From Segniliparus rotundus DSM 44985 (GTDB taxonomy: Bacteria > Actinomycetota > Actinomycetes > Mycobacteriales > Mycobacteriaceae): a DNA stretch of 64,000 bases. The DNA lies in the NCBI RefSeq assembly GCF_000092825.1, contig NC_014168.1, forward strand, positions 673,946 to 737,945, written 5' to 3'. Both the position numbers and the translations under genes were made by a program. Positions within the stretch are counted from its first letter, which is position 1. Every line of letters begins with the position of its first letter. This document shows, in pieces, positions 50,408-60,986 of the stretch. The notes under the pieces were generated by a model that searched no databases, had not been told where the DNA came from, and saw only the letters and a list, made by a program, of their open reading frames with translations.

Positions 50408-51709
50408 ATGCCTGAAGTCCTCGCACGCGCCAGCGCCCCTGCCATCATGGCTCGAATTGCAGCGTCGGGACTGCGCAAAGACTACGTCGTATACGAGCGA
50501 GAAGGCGTTTGGTGGTACGCGGGCGGCGCGCTCGCCTCGGCGAAGCTCACCGCGAGCTCGTTGATCCTCTCCCGCGACGGGGCTCCCGCGCTGTCCGAGC
50601 CGTGGCTCGGACGCCCGGAGGAGGCGTTGGAGCGGGCCTCGGCATGGCTCCTTGAGCAAGGCGAGCGCGTCTTCGGCTGGGTCGCTTTCGAGTTCGGCGC
50701 GTATCGGCCTGGCTTCGGGGACCGGGTTCCCCCCGACACGGCCCTCGCGACACTCCTGACCCCGGAGGTTCTTGTGCGCGCCGAAGGCGACGAGGTCGTC
50801 GTGGAGTCCGGAGACGAAGCCGCGCGGTCCGCGGTGGCGGAGGCGCTTGAGGTCCCGCTCGCCGGTGCCGGTCGGACTCCGACCCCGGTGGACGTGCGCC
50901 TGGACCCATCTGGCTACCGGGAGCGGGTCGCGCAGGCGGTGTCGGAGATCCAGCGCGGCGACTACCAGAAAGTCATTCTTTCCCGACGGGTGGACCTGCC
51001 TTTCGAGGTGGATTTCCCGGCGAGCTACGAGCGCGCCCGAGAGCACAACACCCCGGTGCGGTCGTTCCTGCTCAGCCTCGGCGGCGTTCAGGCGTTGGGC
51101 TTCTCCCCGGAGATGGTCGCGGTTGTGCGGCCCGACGGCTTGGTGATCACCGAGCCGCTCGCGGGGACGAGAGCTTTCGGCCGGGGCGAGAGCGAAGATC
51201 TCGCCGCCCGACGCGAGCTTGAATCCGATCCGAAGGAGATCCACGAGCACGCGATCTCGGTGCGCGGGTCGTTGCACGACCTTGACGGCGTGGTCGAACC
51301 GGGGAGCGCCGAAGTGGGGCGATTCATGGTGGTCCGCGAGCGGGGCAGCGTCCAACATCTCGCGTCGACGGTGCGGGGTCGGCTCGCCCAAGGGCGTTGC
51401 CGCATGGACGCCCTTGCGGCGCTCTTCCCCGCGGTCACGGCGTCCGGGCTCCCCAAAGCTGAGGGCGTCGACGCGATCCTGCGGCTCGACGGCCCCTCGA
51501 GGGGCTTGTACTCAGGCTCGGTGTTCTCGGCCGACCGGGACGGCGGTCTCGACGCGGCGCTGGTGCTTCGCGCGGTCTACCAAGAAAACGGACGGGCGTG
51601 GCTGCGCGCCGGGGCGGGTTTGGTGGGGCAGTCCACGCCGGAGCGCGAGTTCGAGGAGACGTGCGAGAAGCTCGCGTGCGTCGCGGAGCACCTCATCGCG
51701 AAACAATAG
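50408..51709 (+). CDS. mbtI: Salicylate synthase (isochorismate synthase/pyruvate lyase)
   Basis: Converts chorismate to salicylate, the aryl cap of mycobactin-type siderophores. The 433-residue protein follows M. tuberculosis MbtI: QAFGWVAFEFG-like VFGWVAFEFGAYRPG, YQKVILSRRVDLPF, HNTPVRSFLLSLGGVQALG, ITEPLAGTRAFGRG, SDPKEIHEHAISVR, TASGLPKAEGVDAI and REFEETCEKL. The ATG at 50408 follows GGAG by eight bases. The ATG at 50393 sits in the -10 box and is unlikely. Convergent with mbtA. Confidence 0.94.
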   Translation: MPEVLARASAPAIMARIAASGLRKDYVVYEREGVWWYAGGALASAKLTASSLILSRDGAPALSEPWLGRPEEALERASAWLLEQGERVFGWVAFEFGAYRPGFGDRVPPDTALATLLTPEVLVRAEGDEVVVESGDEAARSAVAEALEVPLAGAGRTPTPVDVRLDPSGYRERVAQAVSEIQRGDYQKVILSRRVDLPFEVDFPASYERAREHNTPVRSFLLSLGGVQALGFSPEMVAVVRPDGLVITEPLAGTRAFGRGESEDLAARRELESDPKEIHEHAISVRGSLHDLDGVVEPGSAEVGRFMVVRERGSVQHLASTVRGRLAQGRCRMDALAALFPAVTASGLPKAEGVDAILRLDGPSRGLYSGSVFSADRDGGLDAALVLRAVYQENGRAWLRAGAGLVGQSTPEREFEETCEKLACVAEHLIAKQ

Positions 51710-51719
51710 CGAACGGAAA

Positions 51720-51764
51720 GGCCGGGGCTGAGCGGTCGGCGCGCCTGATCGCCCCGCCCCGGCC
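51720..51764. terminator. GC-rich inverted repeat between convergent mbtI and mbtA
   Basis: GGCCGGGGC (51720-51728) and GCCCCGGCC (51756-51764) are perfect 9-bp arms with a 27-base loop that itself contains further complementary GC-rich sequence. No T-run follows on either strand. It may act as a shared terminator. Confidence 0.4.
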
Positions 51765-51772
51765 CGGCGCGC

Positions 51773-53290
51773 TCAGGCGTGCGCGAGCTGGGCCGCTATG
51801 GCGCGCTTGTCCACTTTGCCGACCGCTGTCATGGGCAGCGAAGGCAGTCGCAACAGAACATCGGGTTGTTTCTCGACGGACAAGCCTCGTTCGGCGAGGA
51901 AGGCCCGCAACTGCGGGAGTTCCAGCTGGCCCGCGCCGGCGTCTTCCGGGCGCAGCACGACTGCCGCGCAGACCTTCTCGCCCAAGTACTTGTCCGGGCA
52001 CGGGACCGCCGCCGCGGCGCTGATCTGGGGGTGCGCGAGCAGATGCCCTTCGATCTCTTCGGCGGAAATCGTCTCGCCGCCCCGGTTAATCACATCTTTG
52101 ACCCGCCCGACCACGACAAGATGCCCGGACGGAAGCCGCTTGGCGAGGTCGCCGCTGCGATAGAAGCCGTCCGGCGTGAACGAGCGCGCGTTCGCTTCCG
52201 GCGCGTTGTAGTAGCCAGTGATCGTGTACGGGCCGCGCACTTCGAGCTCGCCGATCTCGCCCTCAGGAACCTGCGCCCCTTCTTCATCCACCAAGCGCAC
52301 CTCGTCCTCGTCGGACATAGGGCGCCCCTGCGTGGTGAAAACGAGTTCCTCGGGGTCGTCCGACCGGGTGCAGCAGATCAGGCCTTCGGCCATGCCGAAC
52401 ACCTGCTGCAGCGTGGCTCCGAGGGCGTTTTGGATCTCCCTGGCCTGTTCGGATTCGAGTTTCGCGCCGCCCACCTGCAAAAGTCGCAGCGAACTCAAGT
52501 CGGAGGACTCCCATTCGGCTGCCGCCGCCCACAGCTGGGCGAGCGGCGGGGTCAGGGCGGTGACCGTGACGCCGTGCTGCTCGATTGCGGCGAACGCCGC
52601 CTCGGGGCTGGGGTCGGAGGCGAAAACCGTCGTGCCGCCGAGGCTGATGGCGCCGAGGACCCCAGGGCAGGCGAGCGGGAAATTGTGCGCGACGGGCAGC
52701 GCCGCGAGATACACGTCCGACTCGGACAGCTCGCAGGCCTGCGCTGCCGCAGTCAGGTTGTACCAGTAGTCCCGATGGGTGCGCGGGATGAGTTTCGGCA
52801 GCCCCGTGGTGCCTCCCGACACCAGGAGGAGCGCAGGCGCCGCCGGGTCGATCGCCGGCGCGCTGTTCGATTCGGCGTACGCCTGGCCTGCCGCGAGCAC
52901 CACGTCGATGGTGAGGGCGCGCACCGGGGGCGAGACCAGCTTGGCGATCTGCGGTGTGGTCAGGTGCGCGACTGCCCCGCAGATCTGGGTGAAATGGTTG
53001 AGCTCGGCGTCGCGGTGTCCGGGCAAGCACATGACGGGCACCACGCCTGCGGCGAGGGAGCCGAACAGCGCGATCAGGAATTCAGGCGAATTCGGAACTT
53101 GGAGGAGCGCTTTCTCGCCAGGCTCCAAACCGAACGCGGCGAGGCCTCTGGCGAAAGCCTGTGTCTCGTCTTCGAGTTCTTGGTAGGTGAGCGTCCGCTC
53201 GCCTTGCGCCACTGCGACACGATCCGGCCAGCGCTCGACGGCCCGGGAGAGGAGCGCTCCGAGCGCGCTCGTGTTCACATCGCCTCCCAT
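51773..53290 (-). CDS. mbtA: Salicyl-AMP ligase of siderophore synthesis (MbtA-like)
   Basis: Activates salicylate as the adenylate and loads it on an aryl carrier protein. The 505-residue protein has LLLVSGGTTGLPKLIPRTHRD, the A-domain P-loop, then YLAALPVAHNFPLACPGVLG, LLQVGGAKLESEQAREIQNA, DGFYRSGDLAKRL and VGRVKDVINRGGETISAEEI, with the catalytic lysine in VGKVDKRAIAAQL. It closely parallels M. tuberculosis MbtA but starts about 40-50 residues later, lacking the N-terminal YRxxGYW element of aryl-acid ligases. The ATG at 53290 is used; a GTG at 53278 with GGAGG four bases upstream is an alternative. Confidence 0.9.
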   Translation of the reverse strand: MGGDVNTSALGALLSRAVERWPDRVAVAQGERTLTYQELEDETQAFARGLAAFGLEPGEKALLQVPNSPEFLIALFGSLAAGVVPVMCLPGHRDAELNHFTQICGAVAHLTTPQIAKLVSPPVRALTIDVVLAAGQAYAESNSAPAIDPAAPALLLVSGGTTGLPKLIPRTHRDYWYNLTAAAQACELSESDVYLAALPVAHNFPLACPGVLGAISLGGTTVFASDPSPEAAFAAIEQHGVTVTALTPPLAQLWAAAAEWESSDLSSLRLLQVGGAKLESEQAREIQNALGATLQQVFGMAEGLICCTRSDDPEELVFTTQGRPMSDEDEVRLVDEEGAQVPEGEIGELEVRGPYTITGYYNAPEANARSFTPDGFYRSGDLAKRLPSGHLVVVGRVKDVINRGGETISAEEIEGHLLAHPQISAAAAVPCPDKYLGEKVCAAVVLRPEDAGAGQLELPQLRAFLAERGLSVEKQPDVLLRLPSLPMTAVGKVDKRAIAAQLAHA

Positions 53291-53456
53291 GCGCGGTGCT
53301 TGCCGCCGCTGCGCGCCGACCAGGCGAGGTGCGGGCGGCTCTTTTCGTCACACGCGGCCCCACGTCGCAAAACGCCCGGGCTCGTGAGTTGTCTCGGCAT
53401 GTTCATCAGCTCGATCTCTCGTGTTGTGATGTCCGGGCCAGGAAGGCTGCCCAAAC

Positions 53457-53475
53457 AAAAGTAAGGGTACCCTAT
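53457..53475 (-). promoter_or_regulatory. Weak IdeR-like palindrome upstream of mbtA
   Basis: ATAGGGTACCCTTACTTTT on the minus strand contains the perfect palindrome AGGGTACCCT and matches the IdeR consensus at 11 of 19 positions. It lies 167 bp upstream of the mbtA start. Functional use is uncertain. Confidence 0.3.
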
Positions 53476-53677
53476 GTTGCGCTGTGGCCTCGTGCCGCCC
53501 GCCCGAATTTTTGCCACTGCGCGGGCGCGCCACTGCGGGACGCAGAAAATCTGCGACCGCCCCGAAGACGCTTGAAGGGCCTGCTCCGCGGCTTGCGCCT
53601 GGGCGGCGGCGCCGAAAACGACCATCTGTTGCCCGCCGCGTCCGCCGGACATCCGCCCGGCGCGCCTCCAGGAACCA

Positions 53678-53770
53678 TTAGGGCAGCGGCTTCGGGGCGG
53701 CCGCCGCAGGAGCCGCCAACGCGGACTCCGCAACCATGCCGAGCGCGGCTGCCTTCGCCGATCTTCCCAT
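53678..53770 (-). CDS. Possible 30-residue peptide
   Basis: ATG with GAGGAG five bases upstream. The frame runs MGRSAKAAALGMVAESALAA and then Ala/Pro-rich to a TAA after 30 codons. The sequence looks like the beginning of an exported Ala/Pro-rich protein cut short. It may be the relic of a larger gene or a small leader peptide. Not recognised. Confidence 0.3.
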   Translation of the reverse strand: MGRSAKAAALGMVAESALAAPAAAAPKPLP

Positions 53771-53960
53771 GTCGTCTCCTCGGAAAACCGTCTCTGCGAG
53801 AGCCGTCCCCCTCGGAACTTCCCCTGGCGCACGTTTCTCCGCGGTCTCACGTCAACGATCCGCCGCCGCGTGCCGGCGCCCGGTCCCCGCTCTCAGCCCC
53901 GTTCCCCGCCGTGGGCGCAGAGGGGGTTCGCTCCCGCCCGTCTCGTGTAACCTCGCAGCT

Positions 53961-55016
53961 ATGACGGTGCTGACCGCCGCCGCCCTCGACACGCAGAACC
54001 GCGAGTTGCTGCTCGATGAGCGCGCGAGGCTGACAGCGGAGCGCGCGAGGCTGCATGAAATGATCGCGGCCCGGCGCCGATGGGAGGGCTGGTTCGACAA
54101 CTGCGACTCCGACCTGTGGTACGCGCAGCGAAAACTCGAAGACCTCGACGCCATTGAGCAGGCTCTCGCCGAGCATCCGGGAGCGCAACTGGTGTTTCTG
54201 GACATGCGCACCGGGGCGCGGGGCAAGGCCGCGGTCGCGGTCGGCGACGTCGACACGGCGGATCGGATCTCCATCGCGGTGCCGGGGATGAACACCACGC
54301 CGGGGCGGAGCATGGTGGACATGGCGCGGGAGGCGAAGGCGCTGCGAGACTGCGCGGCGACAATCCTGCGCAATGAGGGTTCGGCCGAGACAGTGGCCTG
54401 CGCGGCATGGATCGGATATGAGACGCCGCATGCCGAGCTGGATCTGAAAATGATGCAGAGCAGGAGGTTCGGCCCTGGTTGGGGGGACGGCGCGGTGGGC
54501 GCGCTCCGGCTTTTGAGCGTCGCGCACGCGAAGCGGGGCGCAGTGGATCTCGCTCGTTTTGTGGGTTCGTTCCGCCATGCGGCGACGCAGGGCGCGCATC
54601 GGCCCGCGATCACGGCGCTCGGCCATTCGTACGGTTCGCTCACCACGTCGCTCGCCTTGCAGTCCCTGCCGAGGGGCGCGGTCCAAGATGTTGTCTTCTT
54701 CGGTTCGCCGGGCATCAAGGCCGGGTCAGCCGAGCAGCTGCGCGTCGAACCGGGGCATGTGTTCGCGATGCAGGCGGTCGGGGACATGATCCGAAAGGTG
54801 AACCGCTGGTTCAGCGCCCCCGTGGTCGAGGCCCCCTGGATTCAGCGGCTCGCGACGCGCGCCGCTGTCGGGCCGGGCGACGGGCAGGCCCACGACAGCG
54901 CCATCGGCCACGCGGACTATCCCAGGCTCGGCGGGAACGGCCAACTGCGCATCACCGGCTACAACATGGCTTGTGTGCTCGCCGGACGCTCGGACCTCGC
55001 GGTGCGCGGCGTGTGA
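53961..55016 (+). CDS. Alpha/beta hydrolase of the DUF1023 family
   Basis: A 351-residue protein. Residues 10-70 form a helical, Arg/Glu-rich N-terminal domain with a WFDNCDSDLWYAQ element; the rest is a hydrolase domain with IAVPGMNTTPGRSMVDMA and the nucleophile elbow GHSYGS (Ser223). A C-terminal HDSAIGHADYPRLG could supply the catalytic histidine. DUF1023 proteins recur near ESX loci in actinobacteria, and some have WXG100-like N-terminal helices. Here it sits directly before eccB. The ATG at 53961 lacks a Shine-Dalgarno but has a -10-like TGTAAC upstream. Confidence 0.8.
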   Translation: MTVLTAAALDTQNRELLLDERARLTAERARLHEMIAARRRWEGWFDNCDSDLWYAQRKLEDLDAIEQALAEHPGAQLVFLDMRTGARGKAAVAVGDVDTADRISIAVPGMNTTPGRSMVDMAREAKALRDCAATILRNEGSAETVACAAWIGYETPHAELDLKMMQSRRFGPGWGDGAVGALRLLSVAHAKRGAVDLARFVGSFRHAATQGAHRPAITALGHSYGSLTTSLALQSLPRGAVQDVVFFGSPGIKAGSAEQLRVEPGHVFAMQAVGDMIRKVNRWFSAPVVEAPWIQRLATRAAVGPGDGQAHDSAIGHADYPRLGGNGQLRITGYNMACVLAGRSDLAVRGV

Positions 55017-55053
55017 GCGAGCCTCGCCACAAGAGCTTGCCCGCACCAGGAGT

Positions 55054-55072
55054 TTATGTAATGCTTACCTAA
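55054..55072 (-). promoter_or_regulatory. IdeR-box-like site upstream of eccB
   Basis: The minus strand reads TTAGGTAAGCATTACATAA, matching the 19-bp IdeR consensus at 14 positions. It lies 37 bp before the eccB start. In M. tuberculosis the ESX-3 operon is likewise under IdeR, so the site supports iron control of the whole operon. Confidence 0.6.
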
Positions 55073-55108
55073 CTCAGCCCTGCTCAGTCGTGTCTTGGAG
55101 GTACCACT

Positions 55109-56632
55109 TTGTCGCAATCCGTGCTGCAAGCTGCCGGGGAACCCCCCGAGCCTCGGCGCGGCTTCGTGACCCGGCACCAAGTCACGGGCTGGCGGTTCAT
55201 GTTGCGCCGGGCCGCTTCCGGCGTCGCTCTGCACGACACAAGAATGCTGGTCGAGCCGTTGCGCTCCCAGTCCCGCGCTTTCAGCTTGGGCCTCTTGCTC
55301 CTTGTCGCGGGCGTCGTCGGCTGTTTTGTGTTCTCGCTCATCAGCCCGGTCGGCGCGGCGAGCGAGCACGCTGTGCTCGCGGACAAGAGCACCGCCGCTT
55401 TGTACCTCCGGCTCGGCGACACAGTGCATCCGGTGCTCAACCTCGCCTCCGCTCGCCTCGCCATCGGTCGATCGGAGAGCCCGACCTGGGTTCGCGGCGC
55501 CGAGCTCGACCAGTTCCGCAGGGGAAATGTCCTCGGCATCCCCGGCGCTCCGGAGCGGATGGCGCAAAGCGACGAGCGCGACGCGCAATGGACCGTCTGC
55601 GACACGGCGCCGCCGCCAGCCCACGGCGTCATGCCTTCGGTCACGGTGATCGCCGGCCCCCTCGCGGCGGGCGAGGGCAAGGCCGCCGCGTTCTCCGGCG
55701 ATCAGGCGGTGCTCGCGCGGACTGCGCGCGCCGCCTGGCTGGTCTGGGACGGGCACCGCGCCAGGATCGACCTCGCCGACCGCGCGGTCACCTCGGCATT
55801 GGGCGTGGAGCCGGACTCACCGGCGCCACGGGTCTTGTCGCAGGCATTGGTCGACGTCATTCCCGAAGGCCCGCGGCTGAGCGCGCCTGTCCTCCCCGGC
55901 GCGGGCGAGCAGCCCCGGTTCGCCTTGAACCGGCCGATCGGCTCGGTCGTCGCGGCCCGGACGCTCGACGGCCGGACGCAGAACTACGCTGTGCTGCAGG
56001 AAGGTTTGCAACCGATCCCACGCGTGCTCGCCTCGGTCCTGCGCAACACGAACTCCTACGGGCTCGCCGCAGTGCCGGTGCTGCCTCCGGACCAGATCTC
56101 CCGGCTTCCCGTCGCGAACCGGATCGACACGTCCGTGTACCCCGCGGACCCGGTGAAGGTCATCAACCCCGCCGCCGCGCCAGTGCTCTGCGCGCGCTGG
56201 TCGAAGCCAGATGCCTCGGCCGTCTCCACGCTCACGCTGCTCTCCGGCGCCGCGCTGCCGACACACGCTCCAGACAAGGCGGTGAGCTTGGTCGCTTCGG
56301 GCACGCCCGGAACTGCCGACCGCGTGGCGATCACGCCCGGCACGGGCTATCTCGCGCAAGTCGTCGGCCAAGAGGCCGCTTCCCCCACCCGTGAGGCGTT
56401 GTTCTGGATTTCCGACACGGGTGTTCGCTACGGCGTCGACACGAACGACAAGGACAGCAAGCCGCTCGAAGCGCTCGGCCTGCGTGAGCCCGCGCTGCCG
56501 ATCCCCTGGTCGGTTCTGCGCCTCTTGGCCCCGGGGCCGACCCTTTCGCGAGCCGACGCCCTGCTCGCCCATGACAGTCTTCCCGCAGATCCTCGCCCAG
56601 GCCGGGTCTCCGCGCAGGAGCTGGGGCAGTGA
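55109..56632 (+). CDS. eccB: ESX-3 core component EccB
   Basis: A membrane-anchored, mostly periplasmic subunit of the ESX secretion channel. The 507-residue protein has [20 protein letters not shown] and [19 protein letters not shown] at the N-terminus, one membrane helix near 57-80, and the EccB-type periplasmic domain ([20 protein letters not shown], then VIRYGVDT-like [12 protein letters not shown] near the C-terminus). The TTG start has GGAGG eight bases upstream. The stop overlaps eccC by four bases. Confidence 0.92.
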   Translation: MSQSVLQAAGEPPEPRRGFVTRHQVTGWRFMLRRAASGVALHDTRMLVEPLRSQSRAFSLGLLLLVAGVVGCFVFSLISPVGAASEHAVLADKSTAALYLRLGDTVHPVLNLASARLAIGRSESPTWVRGAELDQFRRGNVLGIPGAPERMAQSDERDAQWTVCDTAPPPAHGVMPSVTVIAGPLAAGEGKAAAFSGDQAVLARTARAAWLVWDGHRARIDLADRAVTSALGVEPDSPAPRVLSQALVDVIPEGPRLSAPVLPGAGEQPRFALNRPIGSVVAARTLDGRTQNYAVLQEGLQPIPRVLASVLRNTNSYGLAAVPVLPPDQISRLPVANRIDTSVYPADPVKVINPAAAPVLCARWSKPDASAVSTLTLLSGAALPTHAPDKAVSLVASGTPGTADRVAITPGTGYLAQVVGQEAASPTREALFWISDTGVRYGVDTNDKDSKPLEALGLREPALPIPWSVLRLLAPGPTLSRADALLAHDSLPADPRPGRVSAQELGQ

Positions 56633-59600
56633 CCCGCGTTCTCTTTGAAGCCAAGCGGAGGTTGCCCGCGCCCGACGCGCGCACCGGTGTGATCGTGGTG
56701 GAGCCGCCGCCGGAGCTGCCGCGGCTGATTCCGCCGTCGCTGCTTCGTCGAGCGATGCCGTGGGTGATCGGCGCCCTTGTCGTCGGCATGGTCGTCGCCC
56801 TGTTCGCCACAGGCATGCGCCTCATCACGCCGCAGACGTTGTTCTTCCCCTTCGTCCTGCTGCTTGCCGCCACCGGCATCTTCCGGGGCTCGGGTTCTGG
56901 AACGCCGGTCGCCGAAGTGGACGCGGAACGCGCCGATTACTTGCGGTACCTGTCTCGGGTGCGCAGCGAAGCCCGAACCGCCGCGAACGCGCAACGCGCG
57001 GCGCTCGAATGGTCCCATCCGGCTCCGACCGGGCTCGCCGCCGTCGCCGGGACGCGGCGGCAGTGGGAGCGCGATCCTGGCGACGCGGACTTCCTCGTCG
57101 TTCGCGTCGGCCTTGGCGACGTGCCTGCCGCGGCGGCCCTGCGGGTCGGCGAGAGCGGCGACGAGGCCGACTTGGAGCCAGTGTGCCAAACCAGCCTCGC
57201 CGCGCTCATCGAAGCCCATCGCGACCTCGCGCACGCCCCCGTGACCATCGACCTCGCCGCAATCCGCGAGATCGTCGTGCACGGCCCCGCCGACGAGGTG
57301 CGCGAAGCCCTTTCCGCCTGGATCGCCAACGCGACATGCTGGCATGATCCCGCCGTGCTCGCCGTCGCCGCGTTGAGCCCGCACATCGATTCGCCCGCAT
57401 GGACGTGGCTCAAATGGCTCCCGCACACCGACATCCCCGGCAAAGCAGACGGCCTCGGCCCGGCCCGGCGGCTCACCGCCGACGCGAGCGCCTTGCCCGG
57501 ACTTGTCGCGGACGTGCTGCAAGGGCGCCCGCCGCGCGGCGGGGGACCAGCGGCTCTCGGGCATGTCCTCATCGTTGTGGACGACCCGGCATGGCGCCCG
57601 GACGCTGTGCTGCCGCCCGAAGGATACGCGGGGGTCGTCCTCATCCGCCGGGCAGAAGAGGAGCCTGGCCTGGATGAAGAAGTCGACCATGCCCGCCTCG
57701 TCCTGAAAGTCGAAAACGGTTCGCTCCAGCAGTACAAGCACGGCGTTTGGCGCGATTACGCCGCCCGCGCGGACACGCTCGAGCCGTCCGAAGCCGCGCA
57801 CCTCGCCCGGCAGCTGGGACGCTGGGACTCCGGCCCCGTGGCCGTGGACTCCCGCGTTTCCAGCACGCACGGCTCGGGCTTCCCGGCCCTGCTGGGCATC
57901 GAGGACCCCGCCGACCTCGATGTGACCTCCTTGTGGTCCAGGAGATCGCGCGACCGCGAGCTGAGGGTCCCCATCGGGGTCACAAGCACGGGCGAGCCGC
58001 TCATGTTCGACCTGAAGGACGAAGCAGAAGGCGGCATGGGGCCGCACGGCCTCATGATCGGCATGACTGGTTCTGGAAAGTCCCAGACGATCATGGCGAT
58101 CCTCCTTTCGCTCCTCACCACGCATCCCGCAGACCGGCTCATCGTCATCTACCTGGACTTCAAAGGTGAGGCGGGAGCCGACATCTTCCGCGAATTCCCG
58201 CAAGTCGTCGCCGTCATCTCGAACATGGCCGAGAAACGCTCGCTCGCCGACCGTTTCTCCGACACCCTTCGCGGCGAAATCGCCCGACGCGAGCAGCAGC
58301 TGCGCGAAGCGGGCCGCCAAGTGCAGGGCAGCGCGTTCAACTCGGTCGCCGAATACGAGAACGCCATAGCCCACGGCCACGACCTGCCGCCGATTCCGAC
58401 CCTCTTCATCGTCGCGGACGAGTTCACCCTCATGCTCGCCGACCACCCCGAGTACGCGGAGCTCTTCGACCACGTCGCCCGCAAGGGCCGCTCCCTGCGG
58501 GTGCATATCCTTTTCGCCTCCCAGACGCTCGACATCGGTCGGATCAAAGACATCGACAAGAACACCTCCTACCGGATCGGCTTGAAGGTGGCGAGCCCCG
58601 CCTCGTCCCGTCAAGTCATCGGGGTCGAGGACGCGTACCACATCGAATCCGGCAAGGAGCACAAAGGCGTCGGCTATTTCGTGCCCTCGCCAGGAGCCAT
58701 GCCCATCAAGTTCCGCGCCTCCTACGTCGACGGCGTGTACGAACCCCCGAGGGCCATCGCCGCCGCGAAGCCGTACGCCTCGGCCGAGCCGAAGCGTTTC
58801 ACCGCCGCGTGGGCCGCGCCGGACCAGCCCGAAACTGAGGAGGCGCCCGACGGGCCCGCGCCGATCGCCAAGGCGCGCAAGCTCATCGCAGTCATCGGCG
58901 AGCAGCTCGCCGAACTCGGCCCCAAAGCCCCGGAGCTTTGGCTTGCTCCGTTGGACACCCCCGTCTCGCTCGGCGGGCTCCTGCGCCGCGTCGGCGCGAA
59001 CGCCCCGAGCCTCCGTCCGTTGTGCTGGCCGGTGGGCGAGATCGACCGCCCGTTCTTGATGCGCCGCGATCCGTTGGTGTTCGACGCCGCCTCCGCGGCG
59101 GGCAACATCGTGATCCACGGCGGCCCGAAGTCCGGCAAGTCCAGCGGGCTCATGACCGTTGTGCTCTCGGCTGCCGCTGCTTGCTCCCCTGAGGACGTCC
59201 AGTTCCACATCCTCGACTACGGCGGCGGTCGGCACAGCGCGCTCGCTCCGCTCGCGCATGTCTCTGCTGTGGCCTCCCCGCATGACGATGAGCTCGTCCG
59301 GCGGATTCTCGCCGAGCTGCGCCAGCTCCTCGCCGCCCGGCGGCGGCTCTTCCGGGACCACGAGGTGGCTTCGATTGAGCAGTTCCGCCAGCGCCGCAAG
59401 ACCGAGCCCGCCCTCGCCGACGGGTTCGGCGACGTGTTCTTGCTGCTGGACGACCTTTCGGCGTTCAGCAGGGCCAACACCGACCAGTTCACCACGAAGA
59501 ATCCGCTGCTCGCCGAGGTCTCTGAGCTCGCGAACTCAGGTCTTGCCTACGGGATACACGTCCTCGTGACGACGGCCAACTGGATCGACGTGCCGTTGGC

Positions 59601-60681
59601 GATGCGCGACGGATTGGGTTTGCGGCTGGAGCTGCGGCTCACCGATCCGCGCGACAGCAACGTCCGCGACCCGGAGGCTTTGCGCAAACCAGCGGAGTTC
59701 GTCCCAGCCGACCAGCCGGGACGAGGGCTCACCCCCTCTGCGGAGCATTTCCTCTTCGCGGCGCCTCGGCTCGACGAGGAGGACACGGATGCGGGGCTCA
59801 CGGCTGCGACCGCTGCCTCGGTGCGCCTGCTCAACGACCGTTATCCGGGGGTCGGGGCTCCGCGAGTGCGCGTCCTGCCGGCCTCCTTGGACCCCGCGGA
59901 CCTCGAGCCGGTTCTGCCCGAGCCCGATCTGTTGGTCATCGGCCGCCGCGAAGAAGACCTCGCCCCTGCTGCGGTGGACTTCGCCGCGAACCCATTGCTG
60001 CTGGTCCTGGGCGACAGCGCGTCAGGGAAGACCACCTTGCTGCGCCATATCATCCGCTCTGTCCGTGACAACAGCACCGCGGACCAGGTCGCGTTCACGG
60101 TGGTCGACCGGCGGCTGCGGCTGGTGGACGAGCCCCTCTTCGCGGACAACGAGCACACCACCCACCTTGATCGGGTCATCCCGGCGATGCTGGGGCTCAC
60201 CGCGCTCCTGGAGCAGCGCCGGCCCCCCGCTGGCCTCTCGGCGCAGCAGTTGCGCAGCTGGTCCTTCCCCGTGACCGCGAGCGACCCAGGGCAGACGCAT
60301 TACCTCCTCATCGACGACGCGGACCAGATACCCGACGCCCCGGCGTTCAGCGGCCCGTATATCGGGCAACGCCCCTGGTCGGGGATTATCAGCTTGTTGG
60401 CTTCGGCTGCTGACCTCGGATTGCGAGTGATCGTCACAGCAAGAGCGGCAGGCTCCGGGCACACAGTGATGACGAATTCGCTCTTGCGGGCCTTGGTGGA
60501 CTTGCAGGCGAACACACTGATGCTCAGCGGGAACCCGCATGACAGCGGTAAGATTCGAGGACACCGCTTTTCCCGTCTCCCGCCCGGCCGGGCGGTTCTC
60601 GTGGGCGACGACGACGTCCCCGCTTTCATCCAGCTCGCAAACGCGCAGAGCGCAGAAAAGAGAAAGGAAGGTCGCCGATGA
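56629..60681 (+). CDS. eccC: ESX-3 FtsK/SpoIIIE-type ATPase EccC
   Basis: The motor of type VII secretion, a single 1,350-residue chain like EccC3 (1,330). Two membrane helices lie near 42-80 ([20 protein letters not shown]). Three P-loop ATPase domains follow, with Walker A motifs [10 protein letters not shown] (near 478), [10 protein letters not shown] (near 831) and [10 protein letters not shown] (near 1,128). [20 protein letters not shown] and [19 protein letters not shown] mark the first domain. GTG start overlapping the eccB stop. PE5 overlaps its end by four bases. Confidence 0.95.
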   Translation: MTRVLFEAKRRLPAPDARTGVIVVEPPPELPRLIPPSLLRRAMPWVIGALVVGMVVALFATGMRLITPQTLFFPFVLLLAATGIFRGSGSGTPVAEVDAERADYLRYLSRVRSEARTAANAQRAALEWSHPAPTGLAAVAGTRRQWERDPGDADFLVVRVGLGDVPAAAALRVGESGDEADLEPVCQTSLAALIEAHRDLAHAPVTIDLAAIREIVVHGPADEVREALSAWIANATCWHDPAVLAVAALSPHIDSPAWTWLKWLPHTDIPGKADGLGPARRLTADASALPGLVADVLQGRPPRGGGPAALGHVLIVVDDPAWRPDAVLPPEGYAGVVLIRRAEEEPGLDEEVDHARLVLKVENGSLQQYKHGVWRDYAARADTLEPSEAAHLARQLGRWDSGPVAVDSRVSSTHGSGFPALLGIEDPADLDVTSLWSRRSRDRELRVPIGVTSTGEPLMFDLKDEAEGGMGPHGLMIGMTGSGKSQTIMAILLSLLTTHPADRLIVIYLDFKGEAGADIFREFPQVVAVISNMAEKRSLADRFSDTLRGEIARREQQLREAGRQVQGSAFNSVAEYENAIAHGHDLPPIPTLFIVADEFTLMLADHPEYAELFDHVARKGRSLRVHILFASQTLDIGRIKDIDKNTSYRIGLKVASPASSRQVIGVEDAYHIESGKEHKGVGYFVPSPGAMPIKFRASYVDGVYEPPRAIAAAKPYASAEPKRFTAAWAAPDQPETEEAPDGPAPIAKARKLIAVIGEQLAELGPKAPELWLAPLDTPVSLGGLLRRVGANAPSLRPLCWPVGEIDRPFLMRRDPLVFDAASAAGNIVIHGGPKSGKSSGLMTVVLSAAAACSPEDVQFHILDYGGGRHSALAPLAHVSAVASPHDDELVRRILAELRQLLAARRRLFRDHEVASIEQFRQRRKTEPALADGFGDVFLLLDDLSAFSRANTDQFTTKNPLLAEVSELANSGLAYGIHVLVTTANWIDVPLAMRDGLGLRLELRLTDPRDSNVRDPEALRKPAEFVPADQPGRGLTPSAEHFLFAAPRLDEEDTDAGLTAATAASVRLLNDRYPGVGAPRVRVLPASLDPADLEPVLPEPDLLVIGRREEDLAPAAVDFAANPLLLVLGDSASGKTTLLRHIIRSVRDNSTADQVAFTVVDRRLRLVDEPLFADNEHTTHLDRVIPAMLGLTALLEQRRPPAGLSAQQLRSWSFPVTASDPGQTHYLLIDDADQIPDAPAFSGPYIGQRPWSGIISLLASAADLGLRVIVTARAAGSGHTVMTNSLLRALVDLQANTLMLSGNPHDSGKIRGHRFSRLPPGRAVLVGDDDVPAFIQLANAQSAEKRKEGRR

Positions 60682-60986
60682 TCTTGCGAACATTGCCGGA
60701 GGGCATGACGGCGGTCAGTTCCCTTGTCGAGGGGATCACGGCTCGTCTCGCTGCGGCGCACGCCGCTGCGGCTCCCGCTATCACGGCAGTGGCGCCGCCC
60801 GCGATCGACGCGGTCTCGCTGTCTGCCGCAAGCAAGCTTTCCGCTCAGGGGGCGGAGCGCCAGATTTCCGGAGCCACAGGTGTCGCCGAACTGGGCAGCT
60901 CCAGCCTCGGCGTCGCTGAATCCGGAGCCAGCTACCTCGAGGGCGACCTCGCGGCAGCCGCTGTGTATTCCGCAGAGATCGGGTGA
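60678..60986 (+). CDS. PE-family ESX-3 substrate (PE5-like)
   Basis: A 102-residue protein that follows M. tuberculosis PE5 almost along its length: [20 protein letters not shown] (Pro7-Glu8 is the PE motif), [20 protein letters not shown] and the C-terminal [17 protein letters not shown], where Tyr86-x3-Asp90 is the general ESX export signal. PE proteins are normally secreted as heterodimers with a PPE protein. In M. tuberculosis PPE4 follows immediately; here esxG follows and no PPE gene is seen. Coupled to eccC by ATGA. Confidence 0.92.
   Translation: MILRTLPEGMTAVSSLVEGITARLAAAHAAAAPAITAVAPPAIDAVSLSAASKLSAQGAERQISGATGVAELGSSSLGVAESGASYLEGDLAAAAVYSAEIG

Larger units (their letters stand above)
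53291..53960. other. Stretch without a convincing gene between mbtA and the DUF1023 gene
   Basis: 670 bp on which several overlapping frames are open, but none looks like a real protein. It holds a palindromic site at 53457-53475 and a 30-codon frame with a good ribosome binding site (53770-53678, minus). The rest may be a decayed gene. Confidence 0.5.

Noticed and set aside
53296..53964. A 222-codon plus-strand frame before the DUF1023 gene
   Set aside because: Low-complexity Arg/Pro/Ser sequence with no ribosome binding site; overlaps other frames of equal quality.
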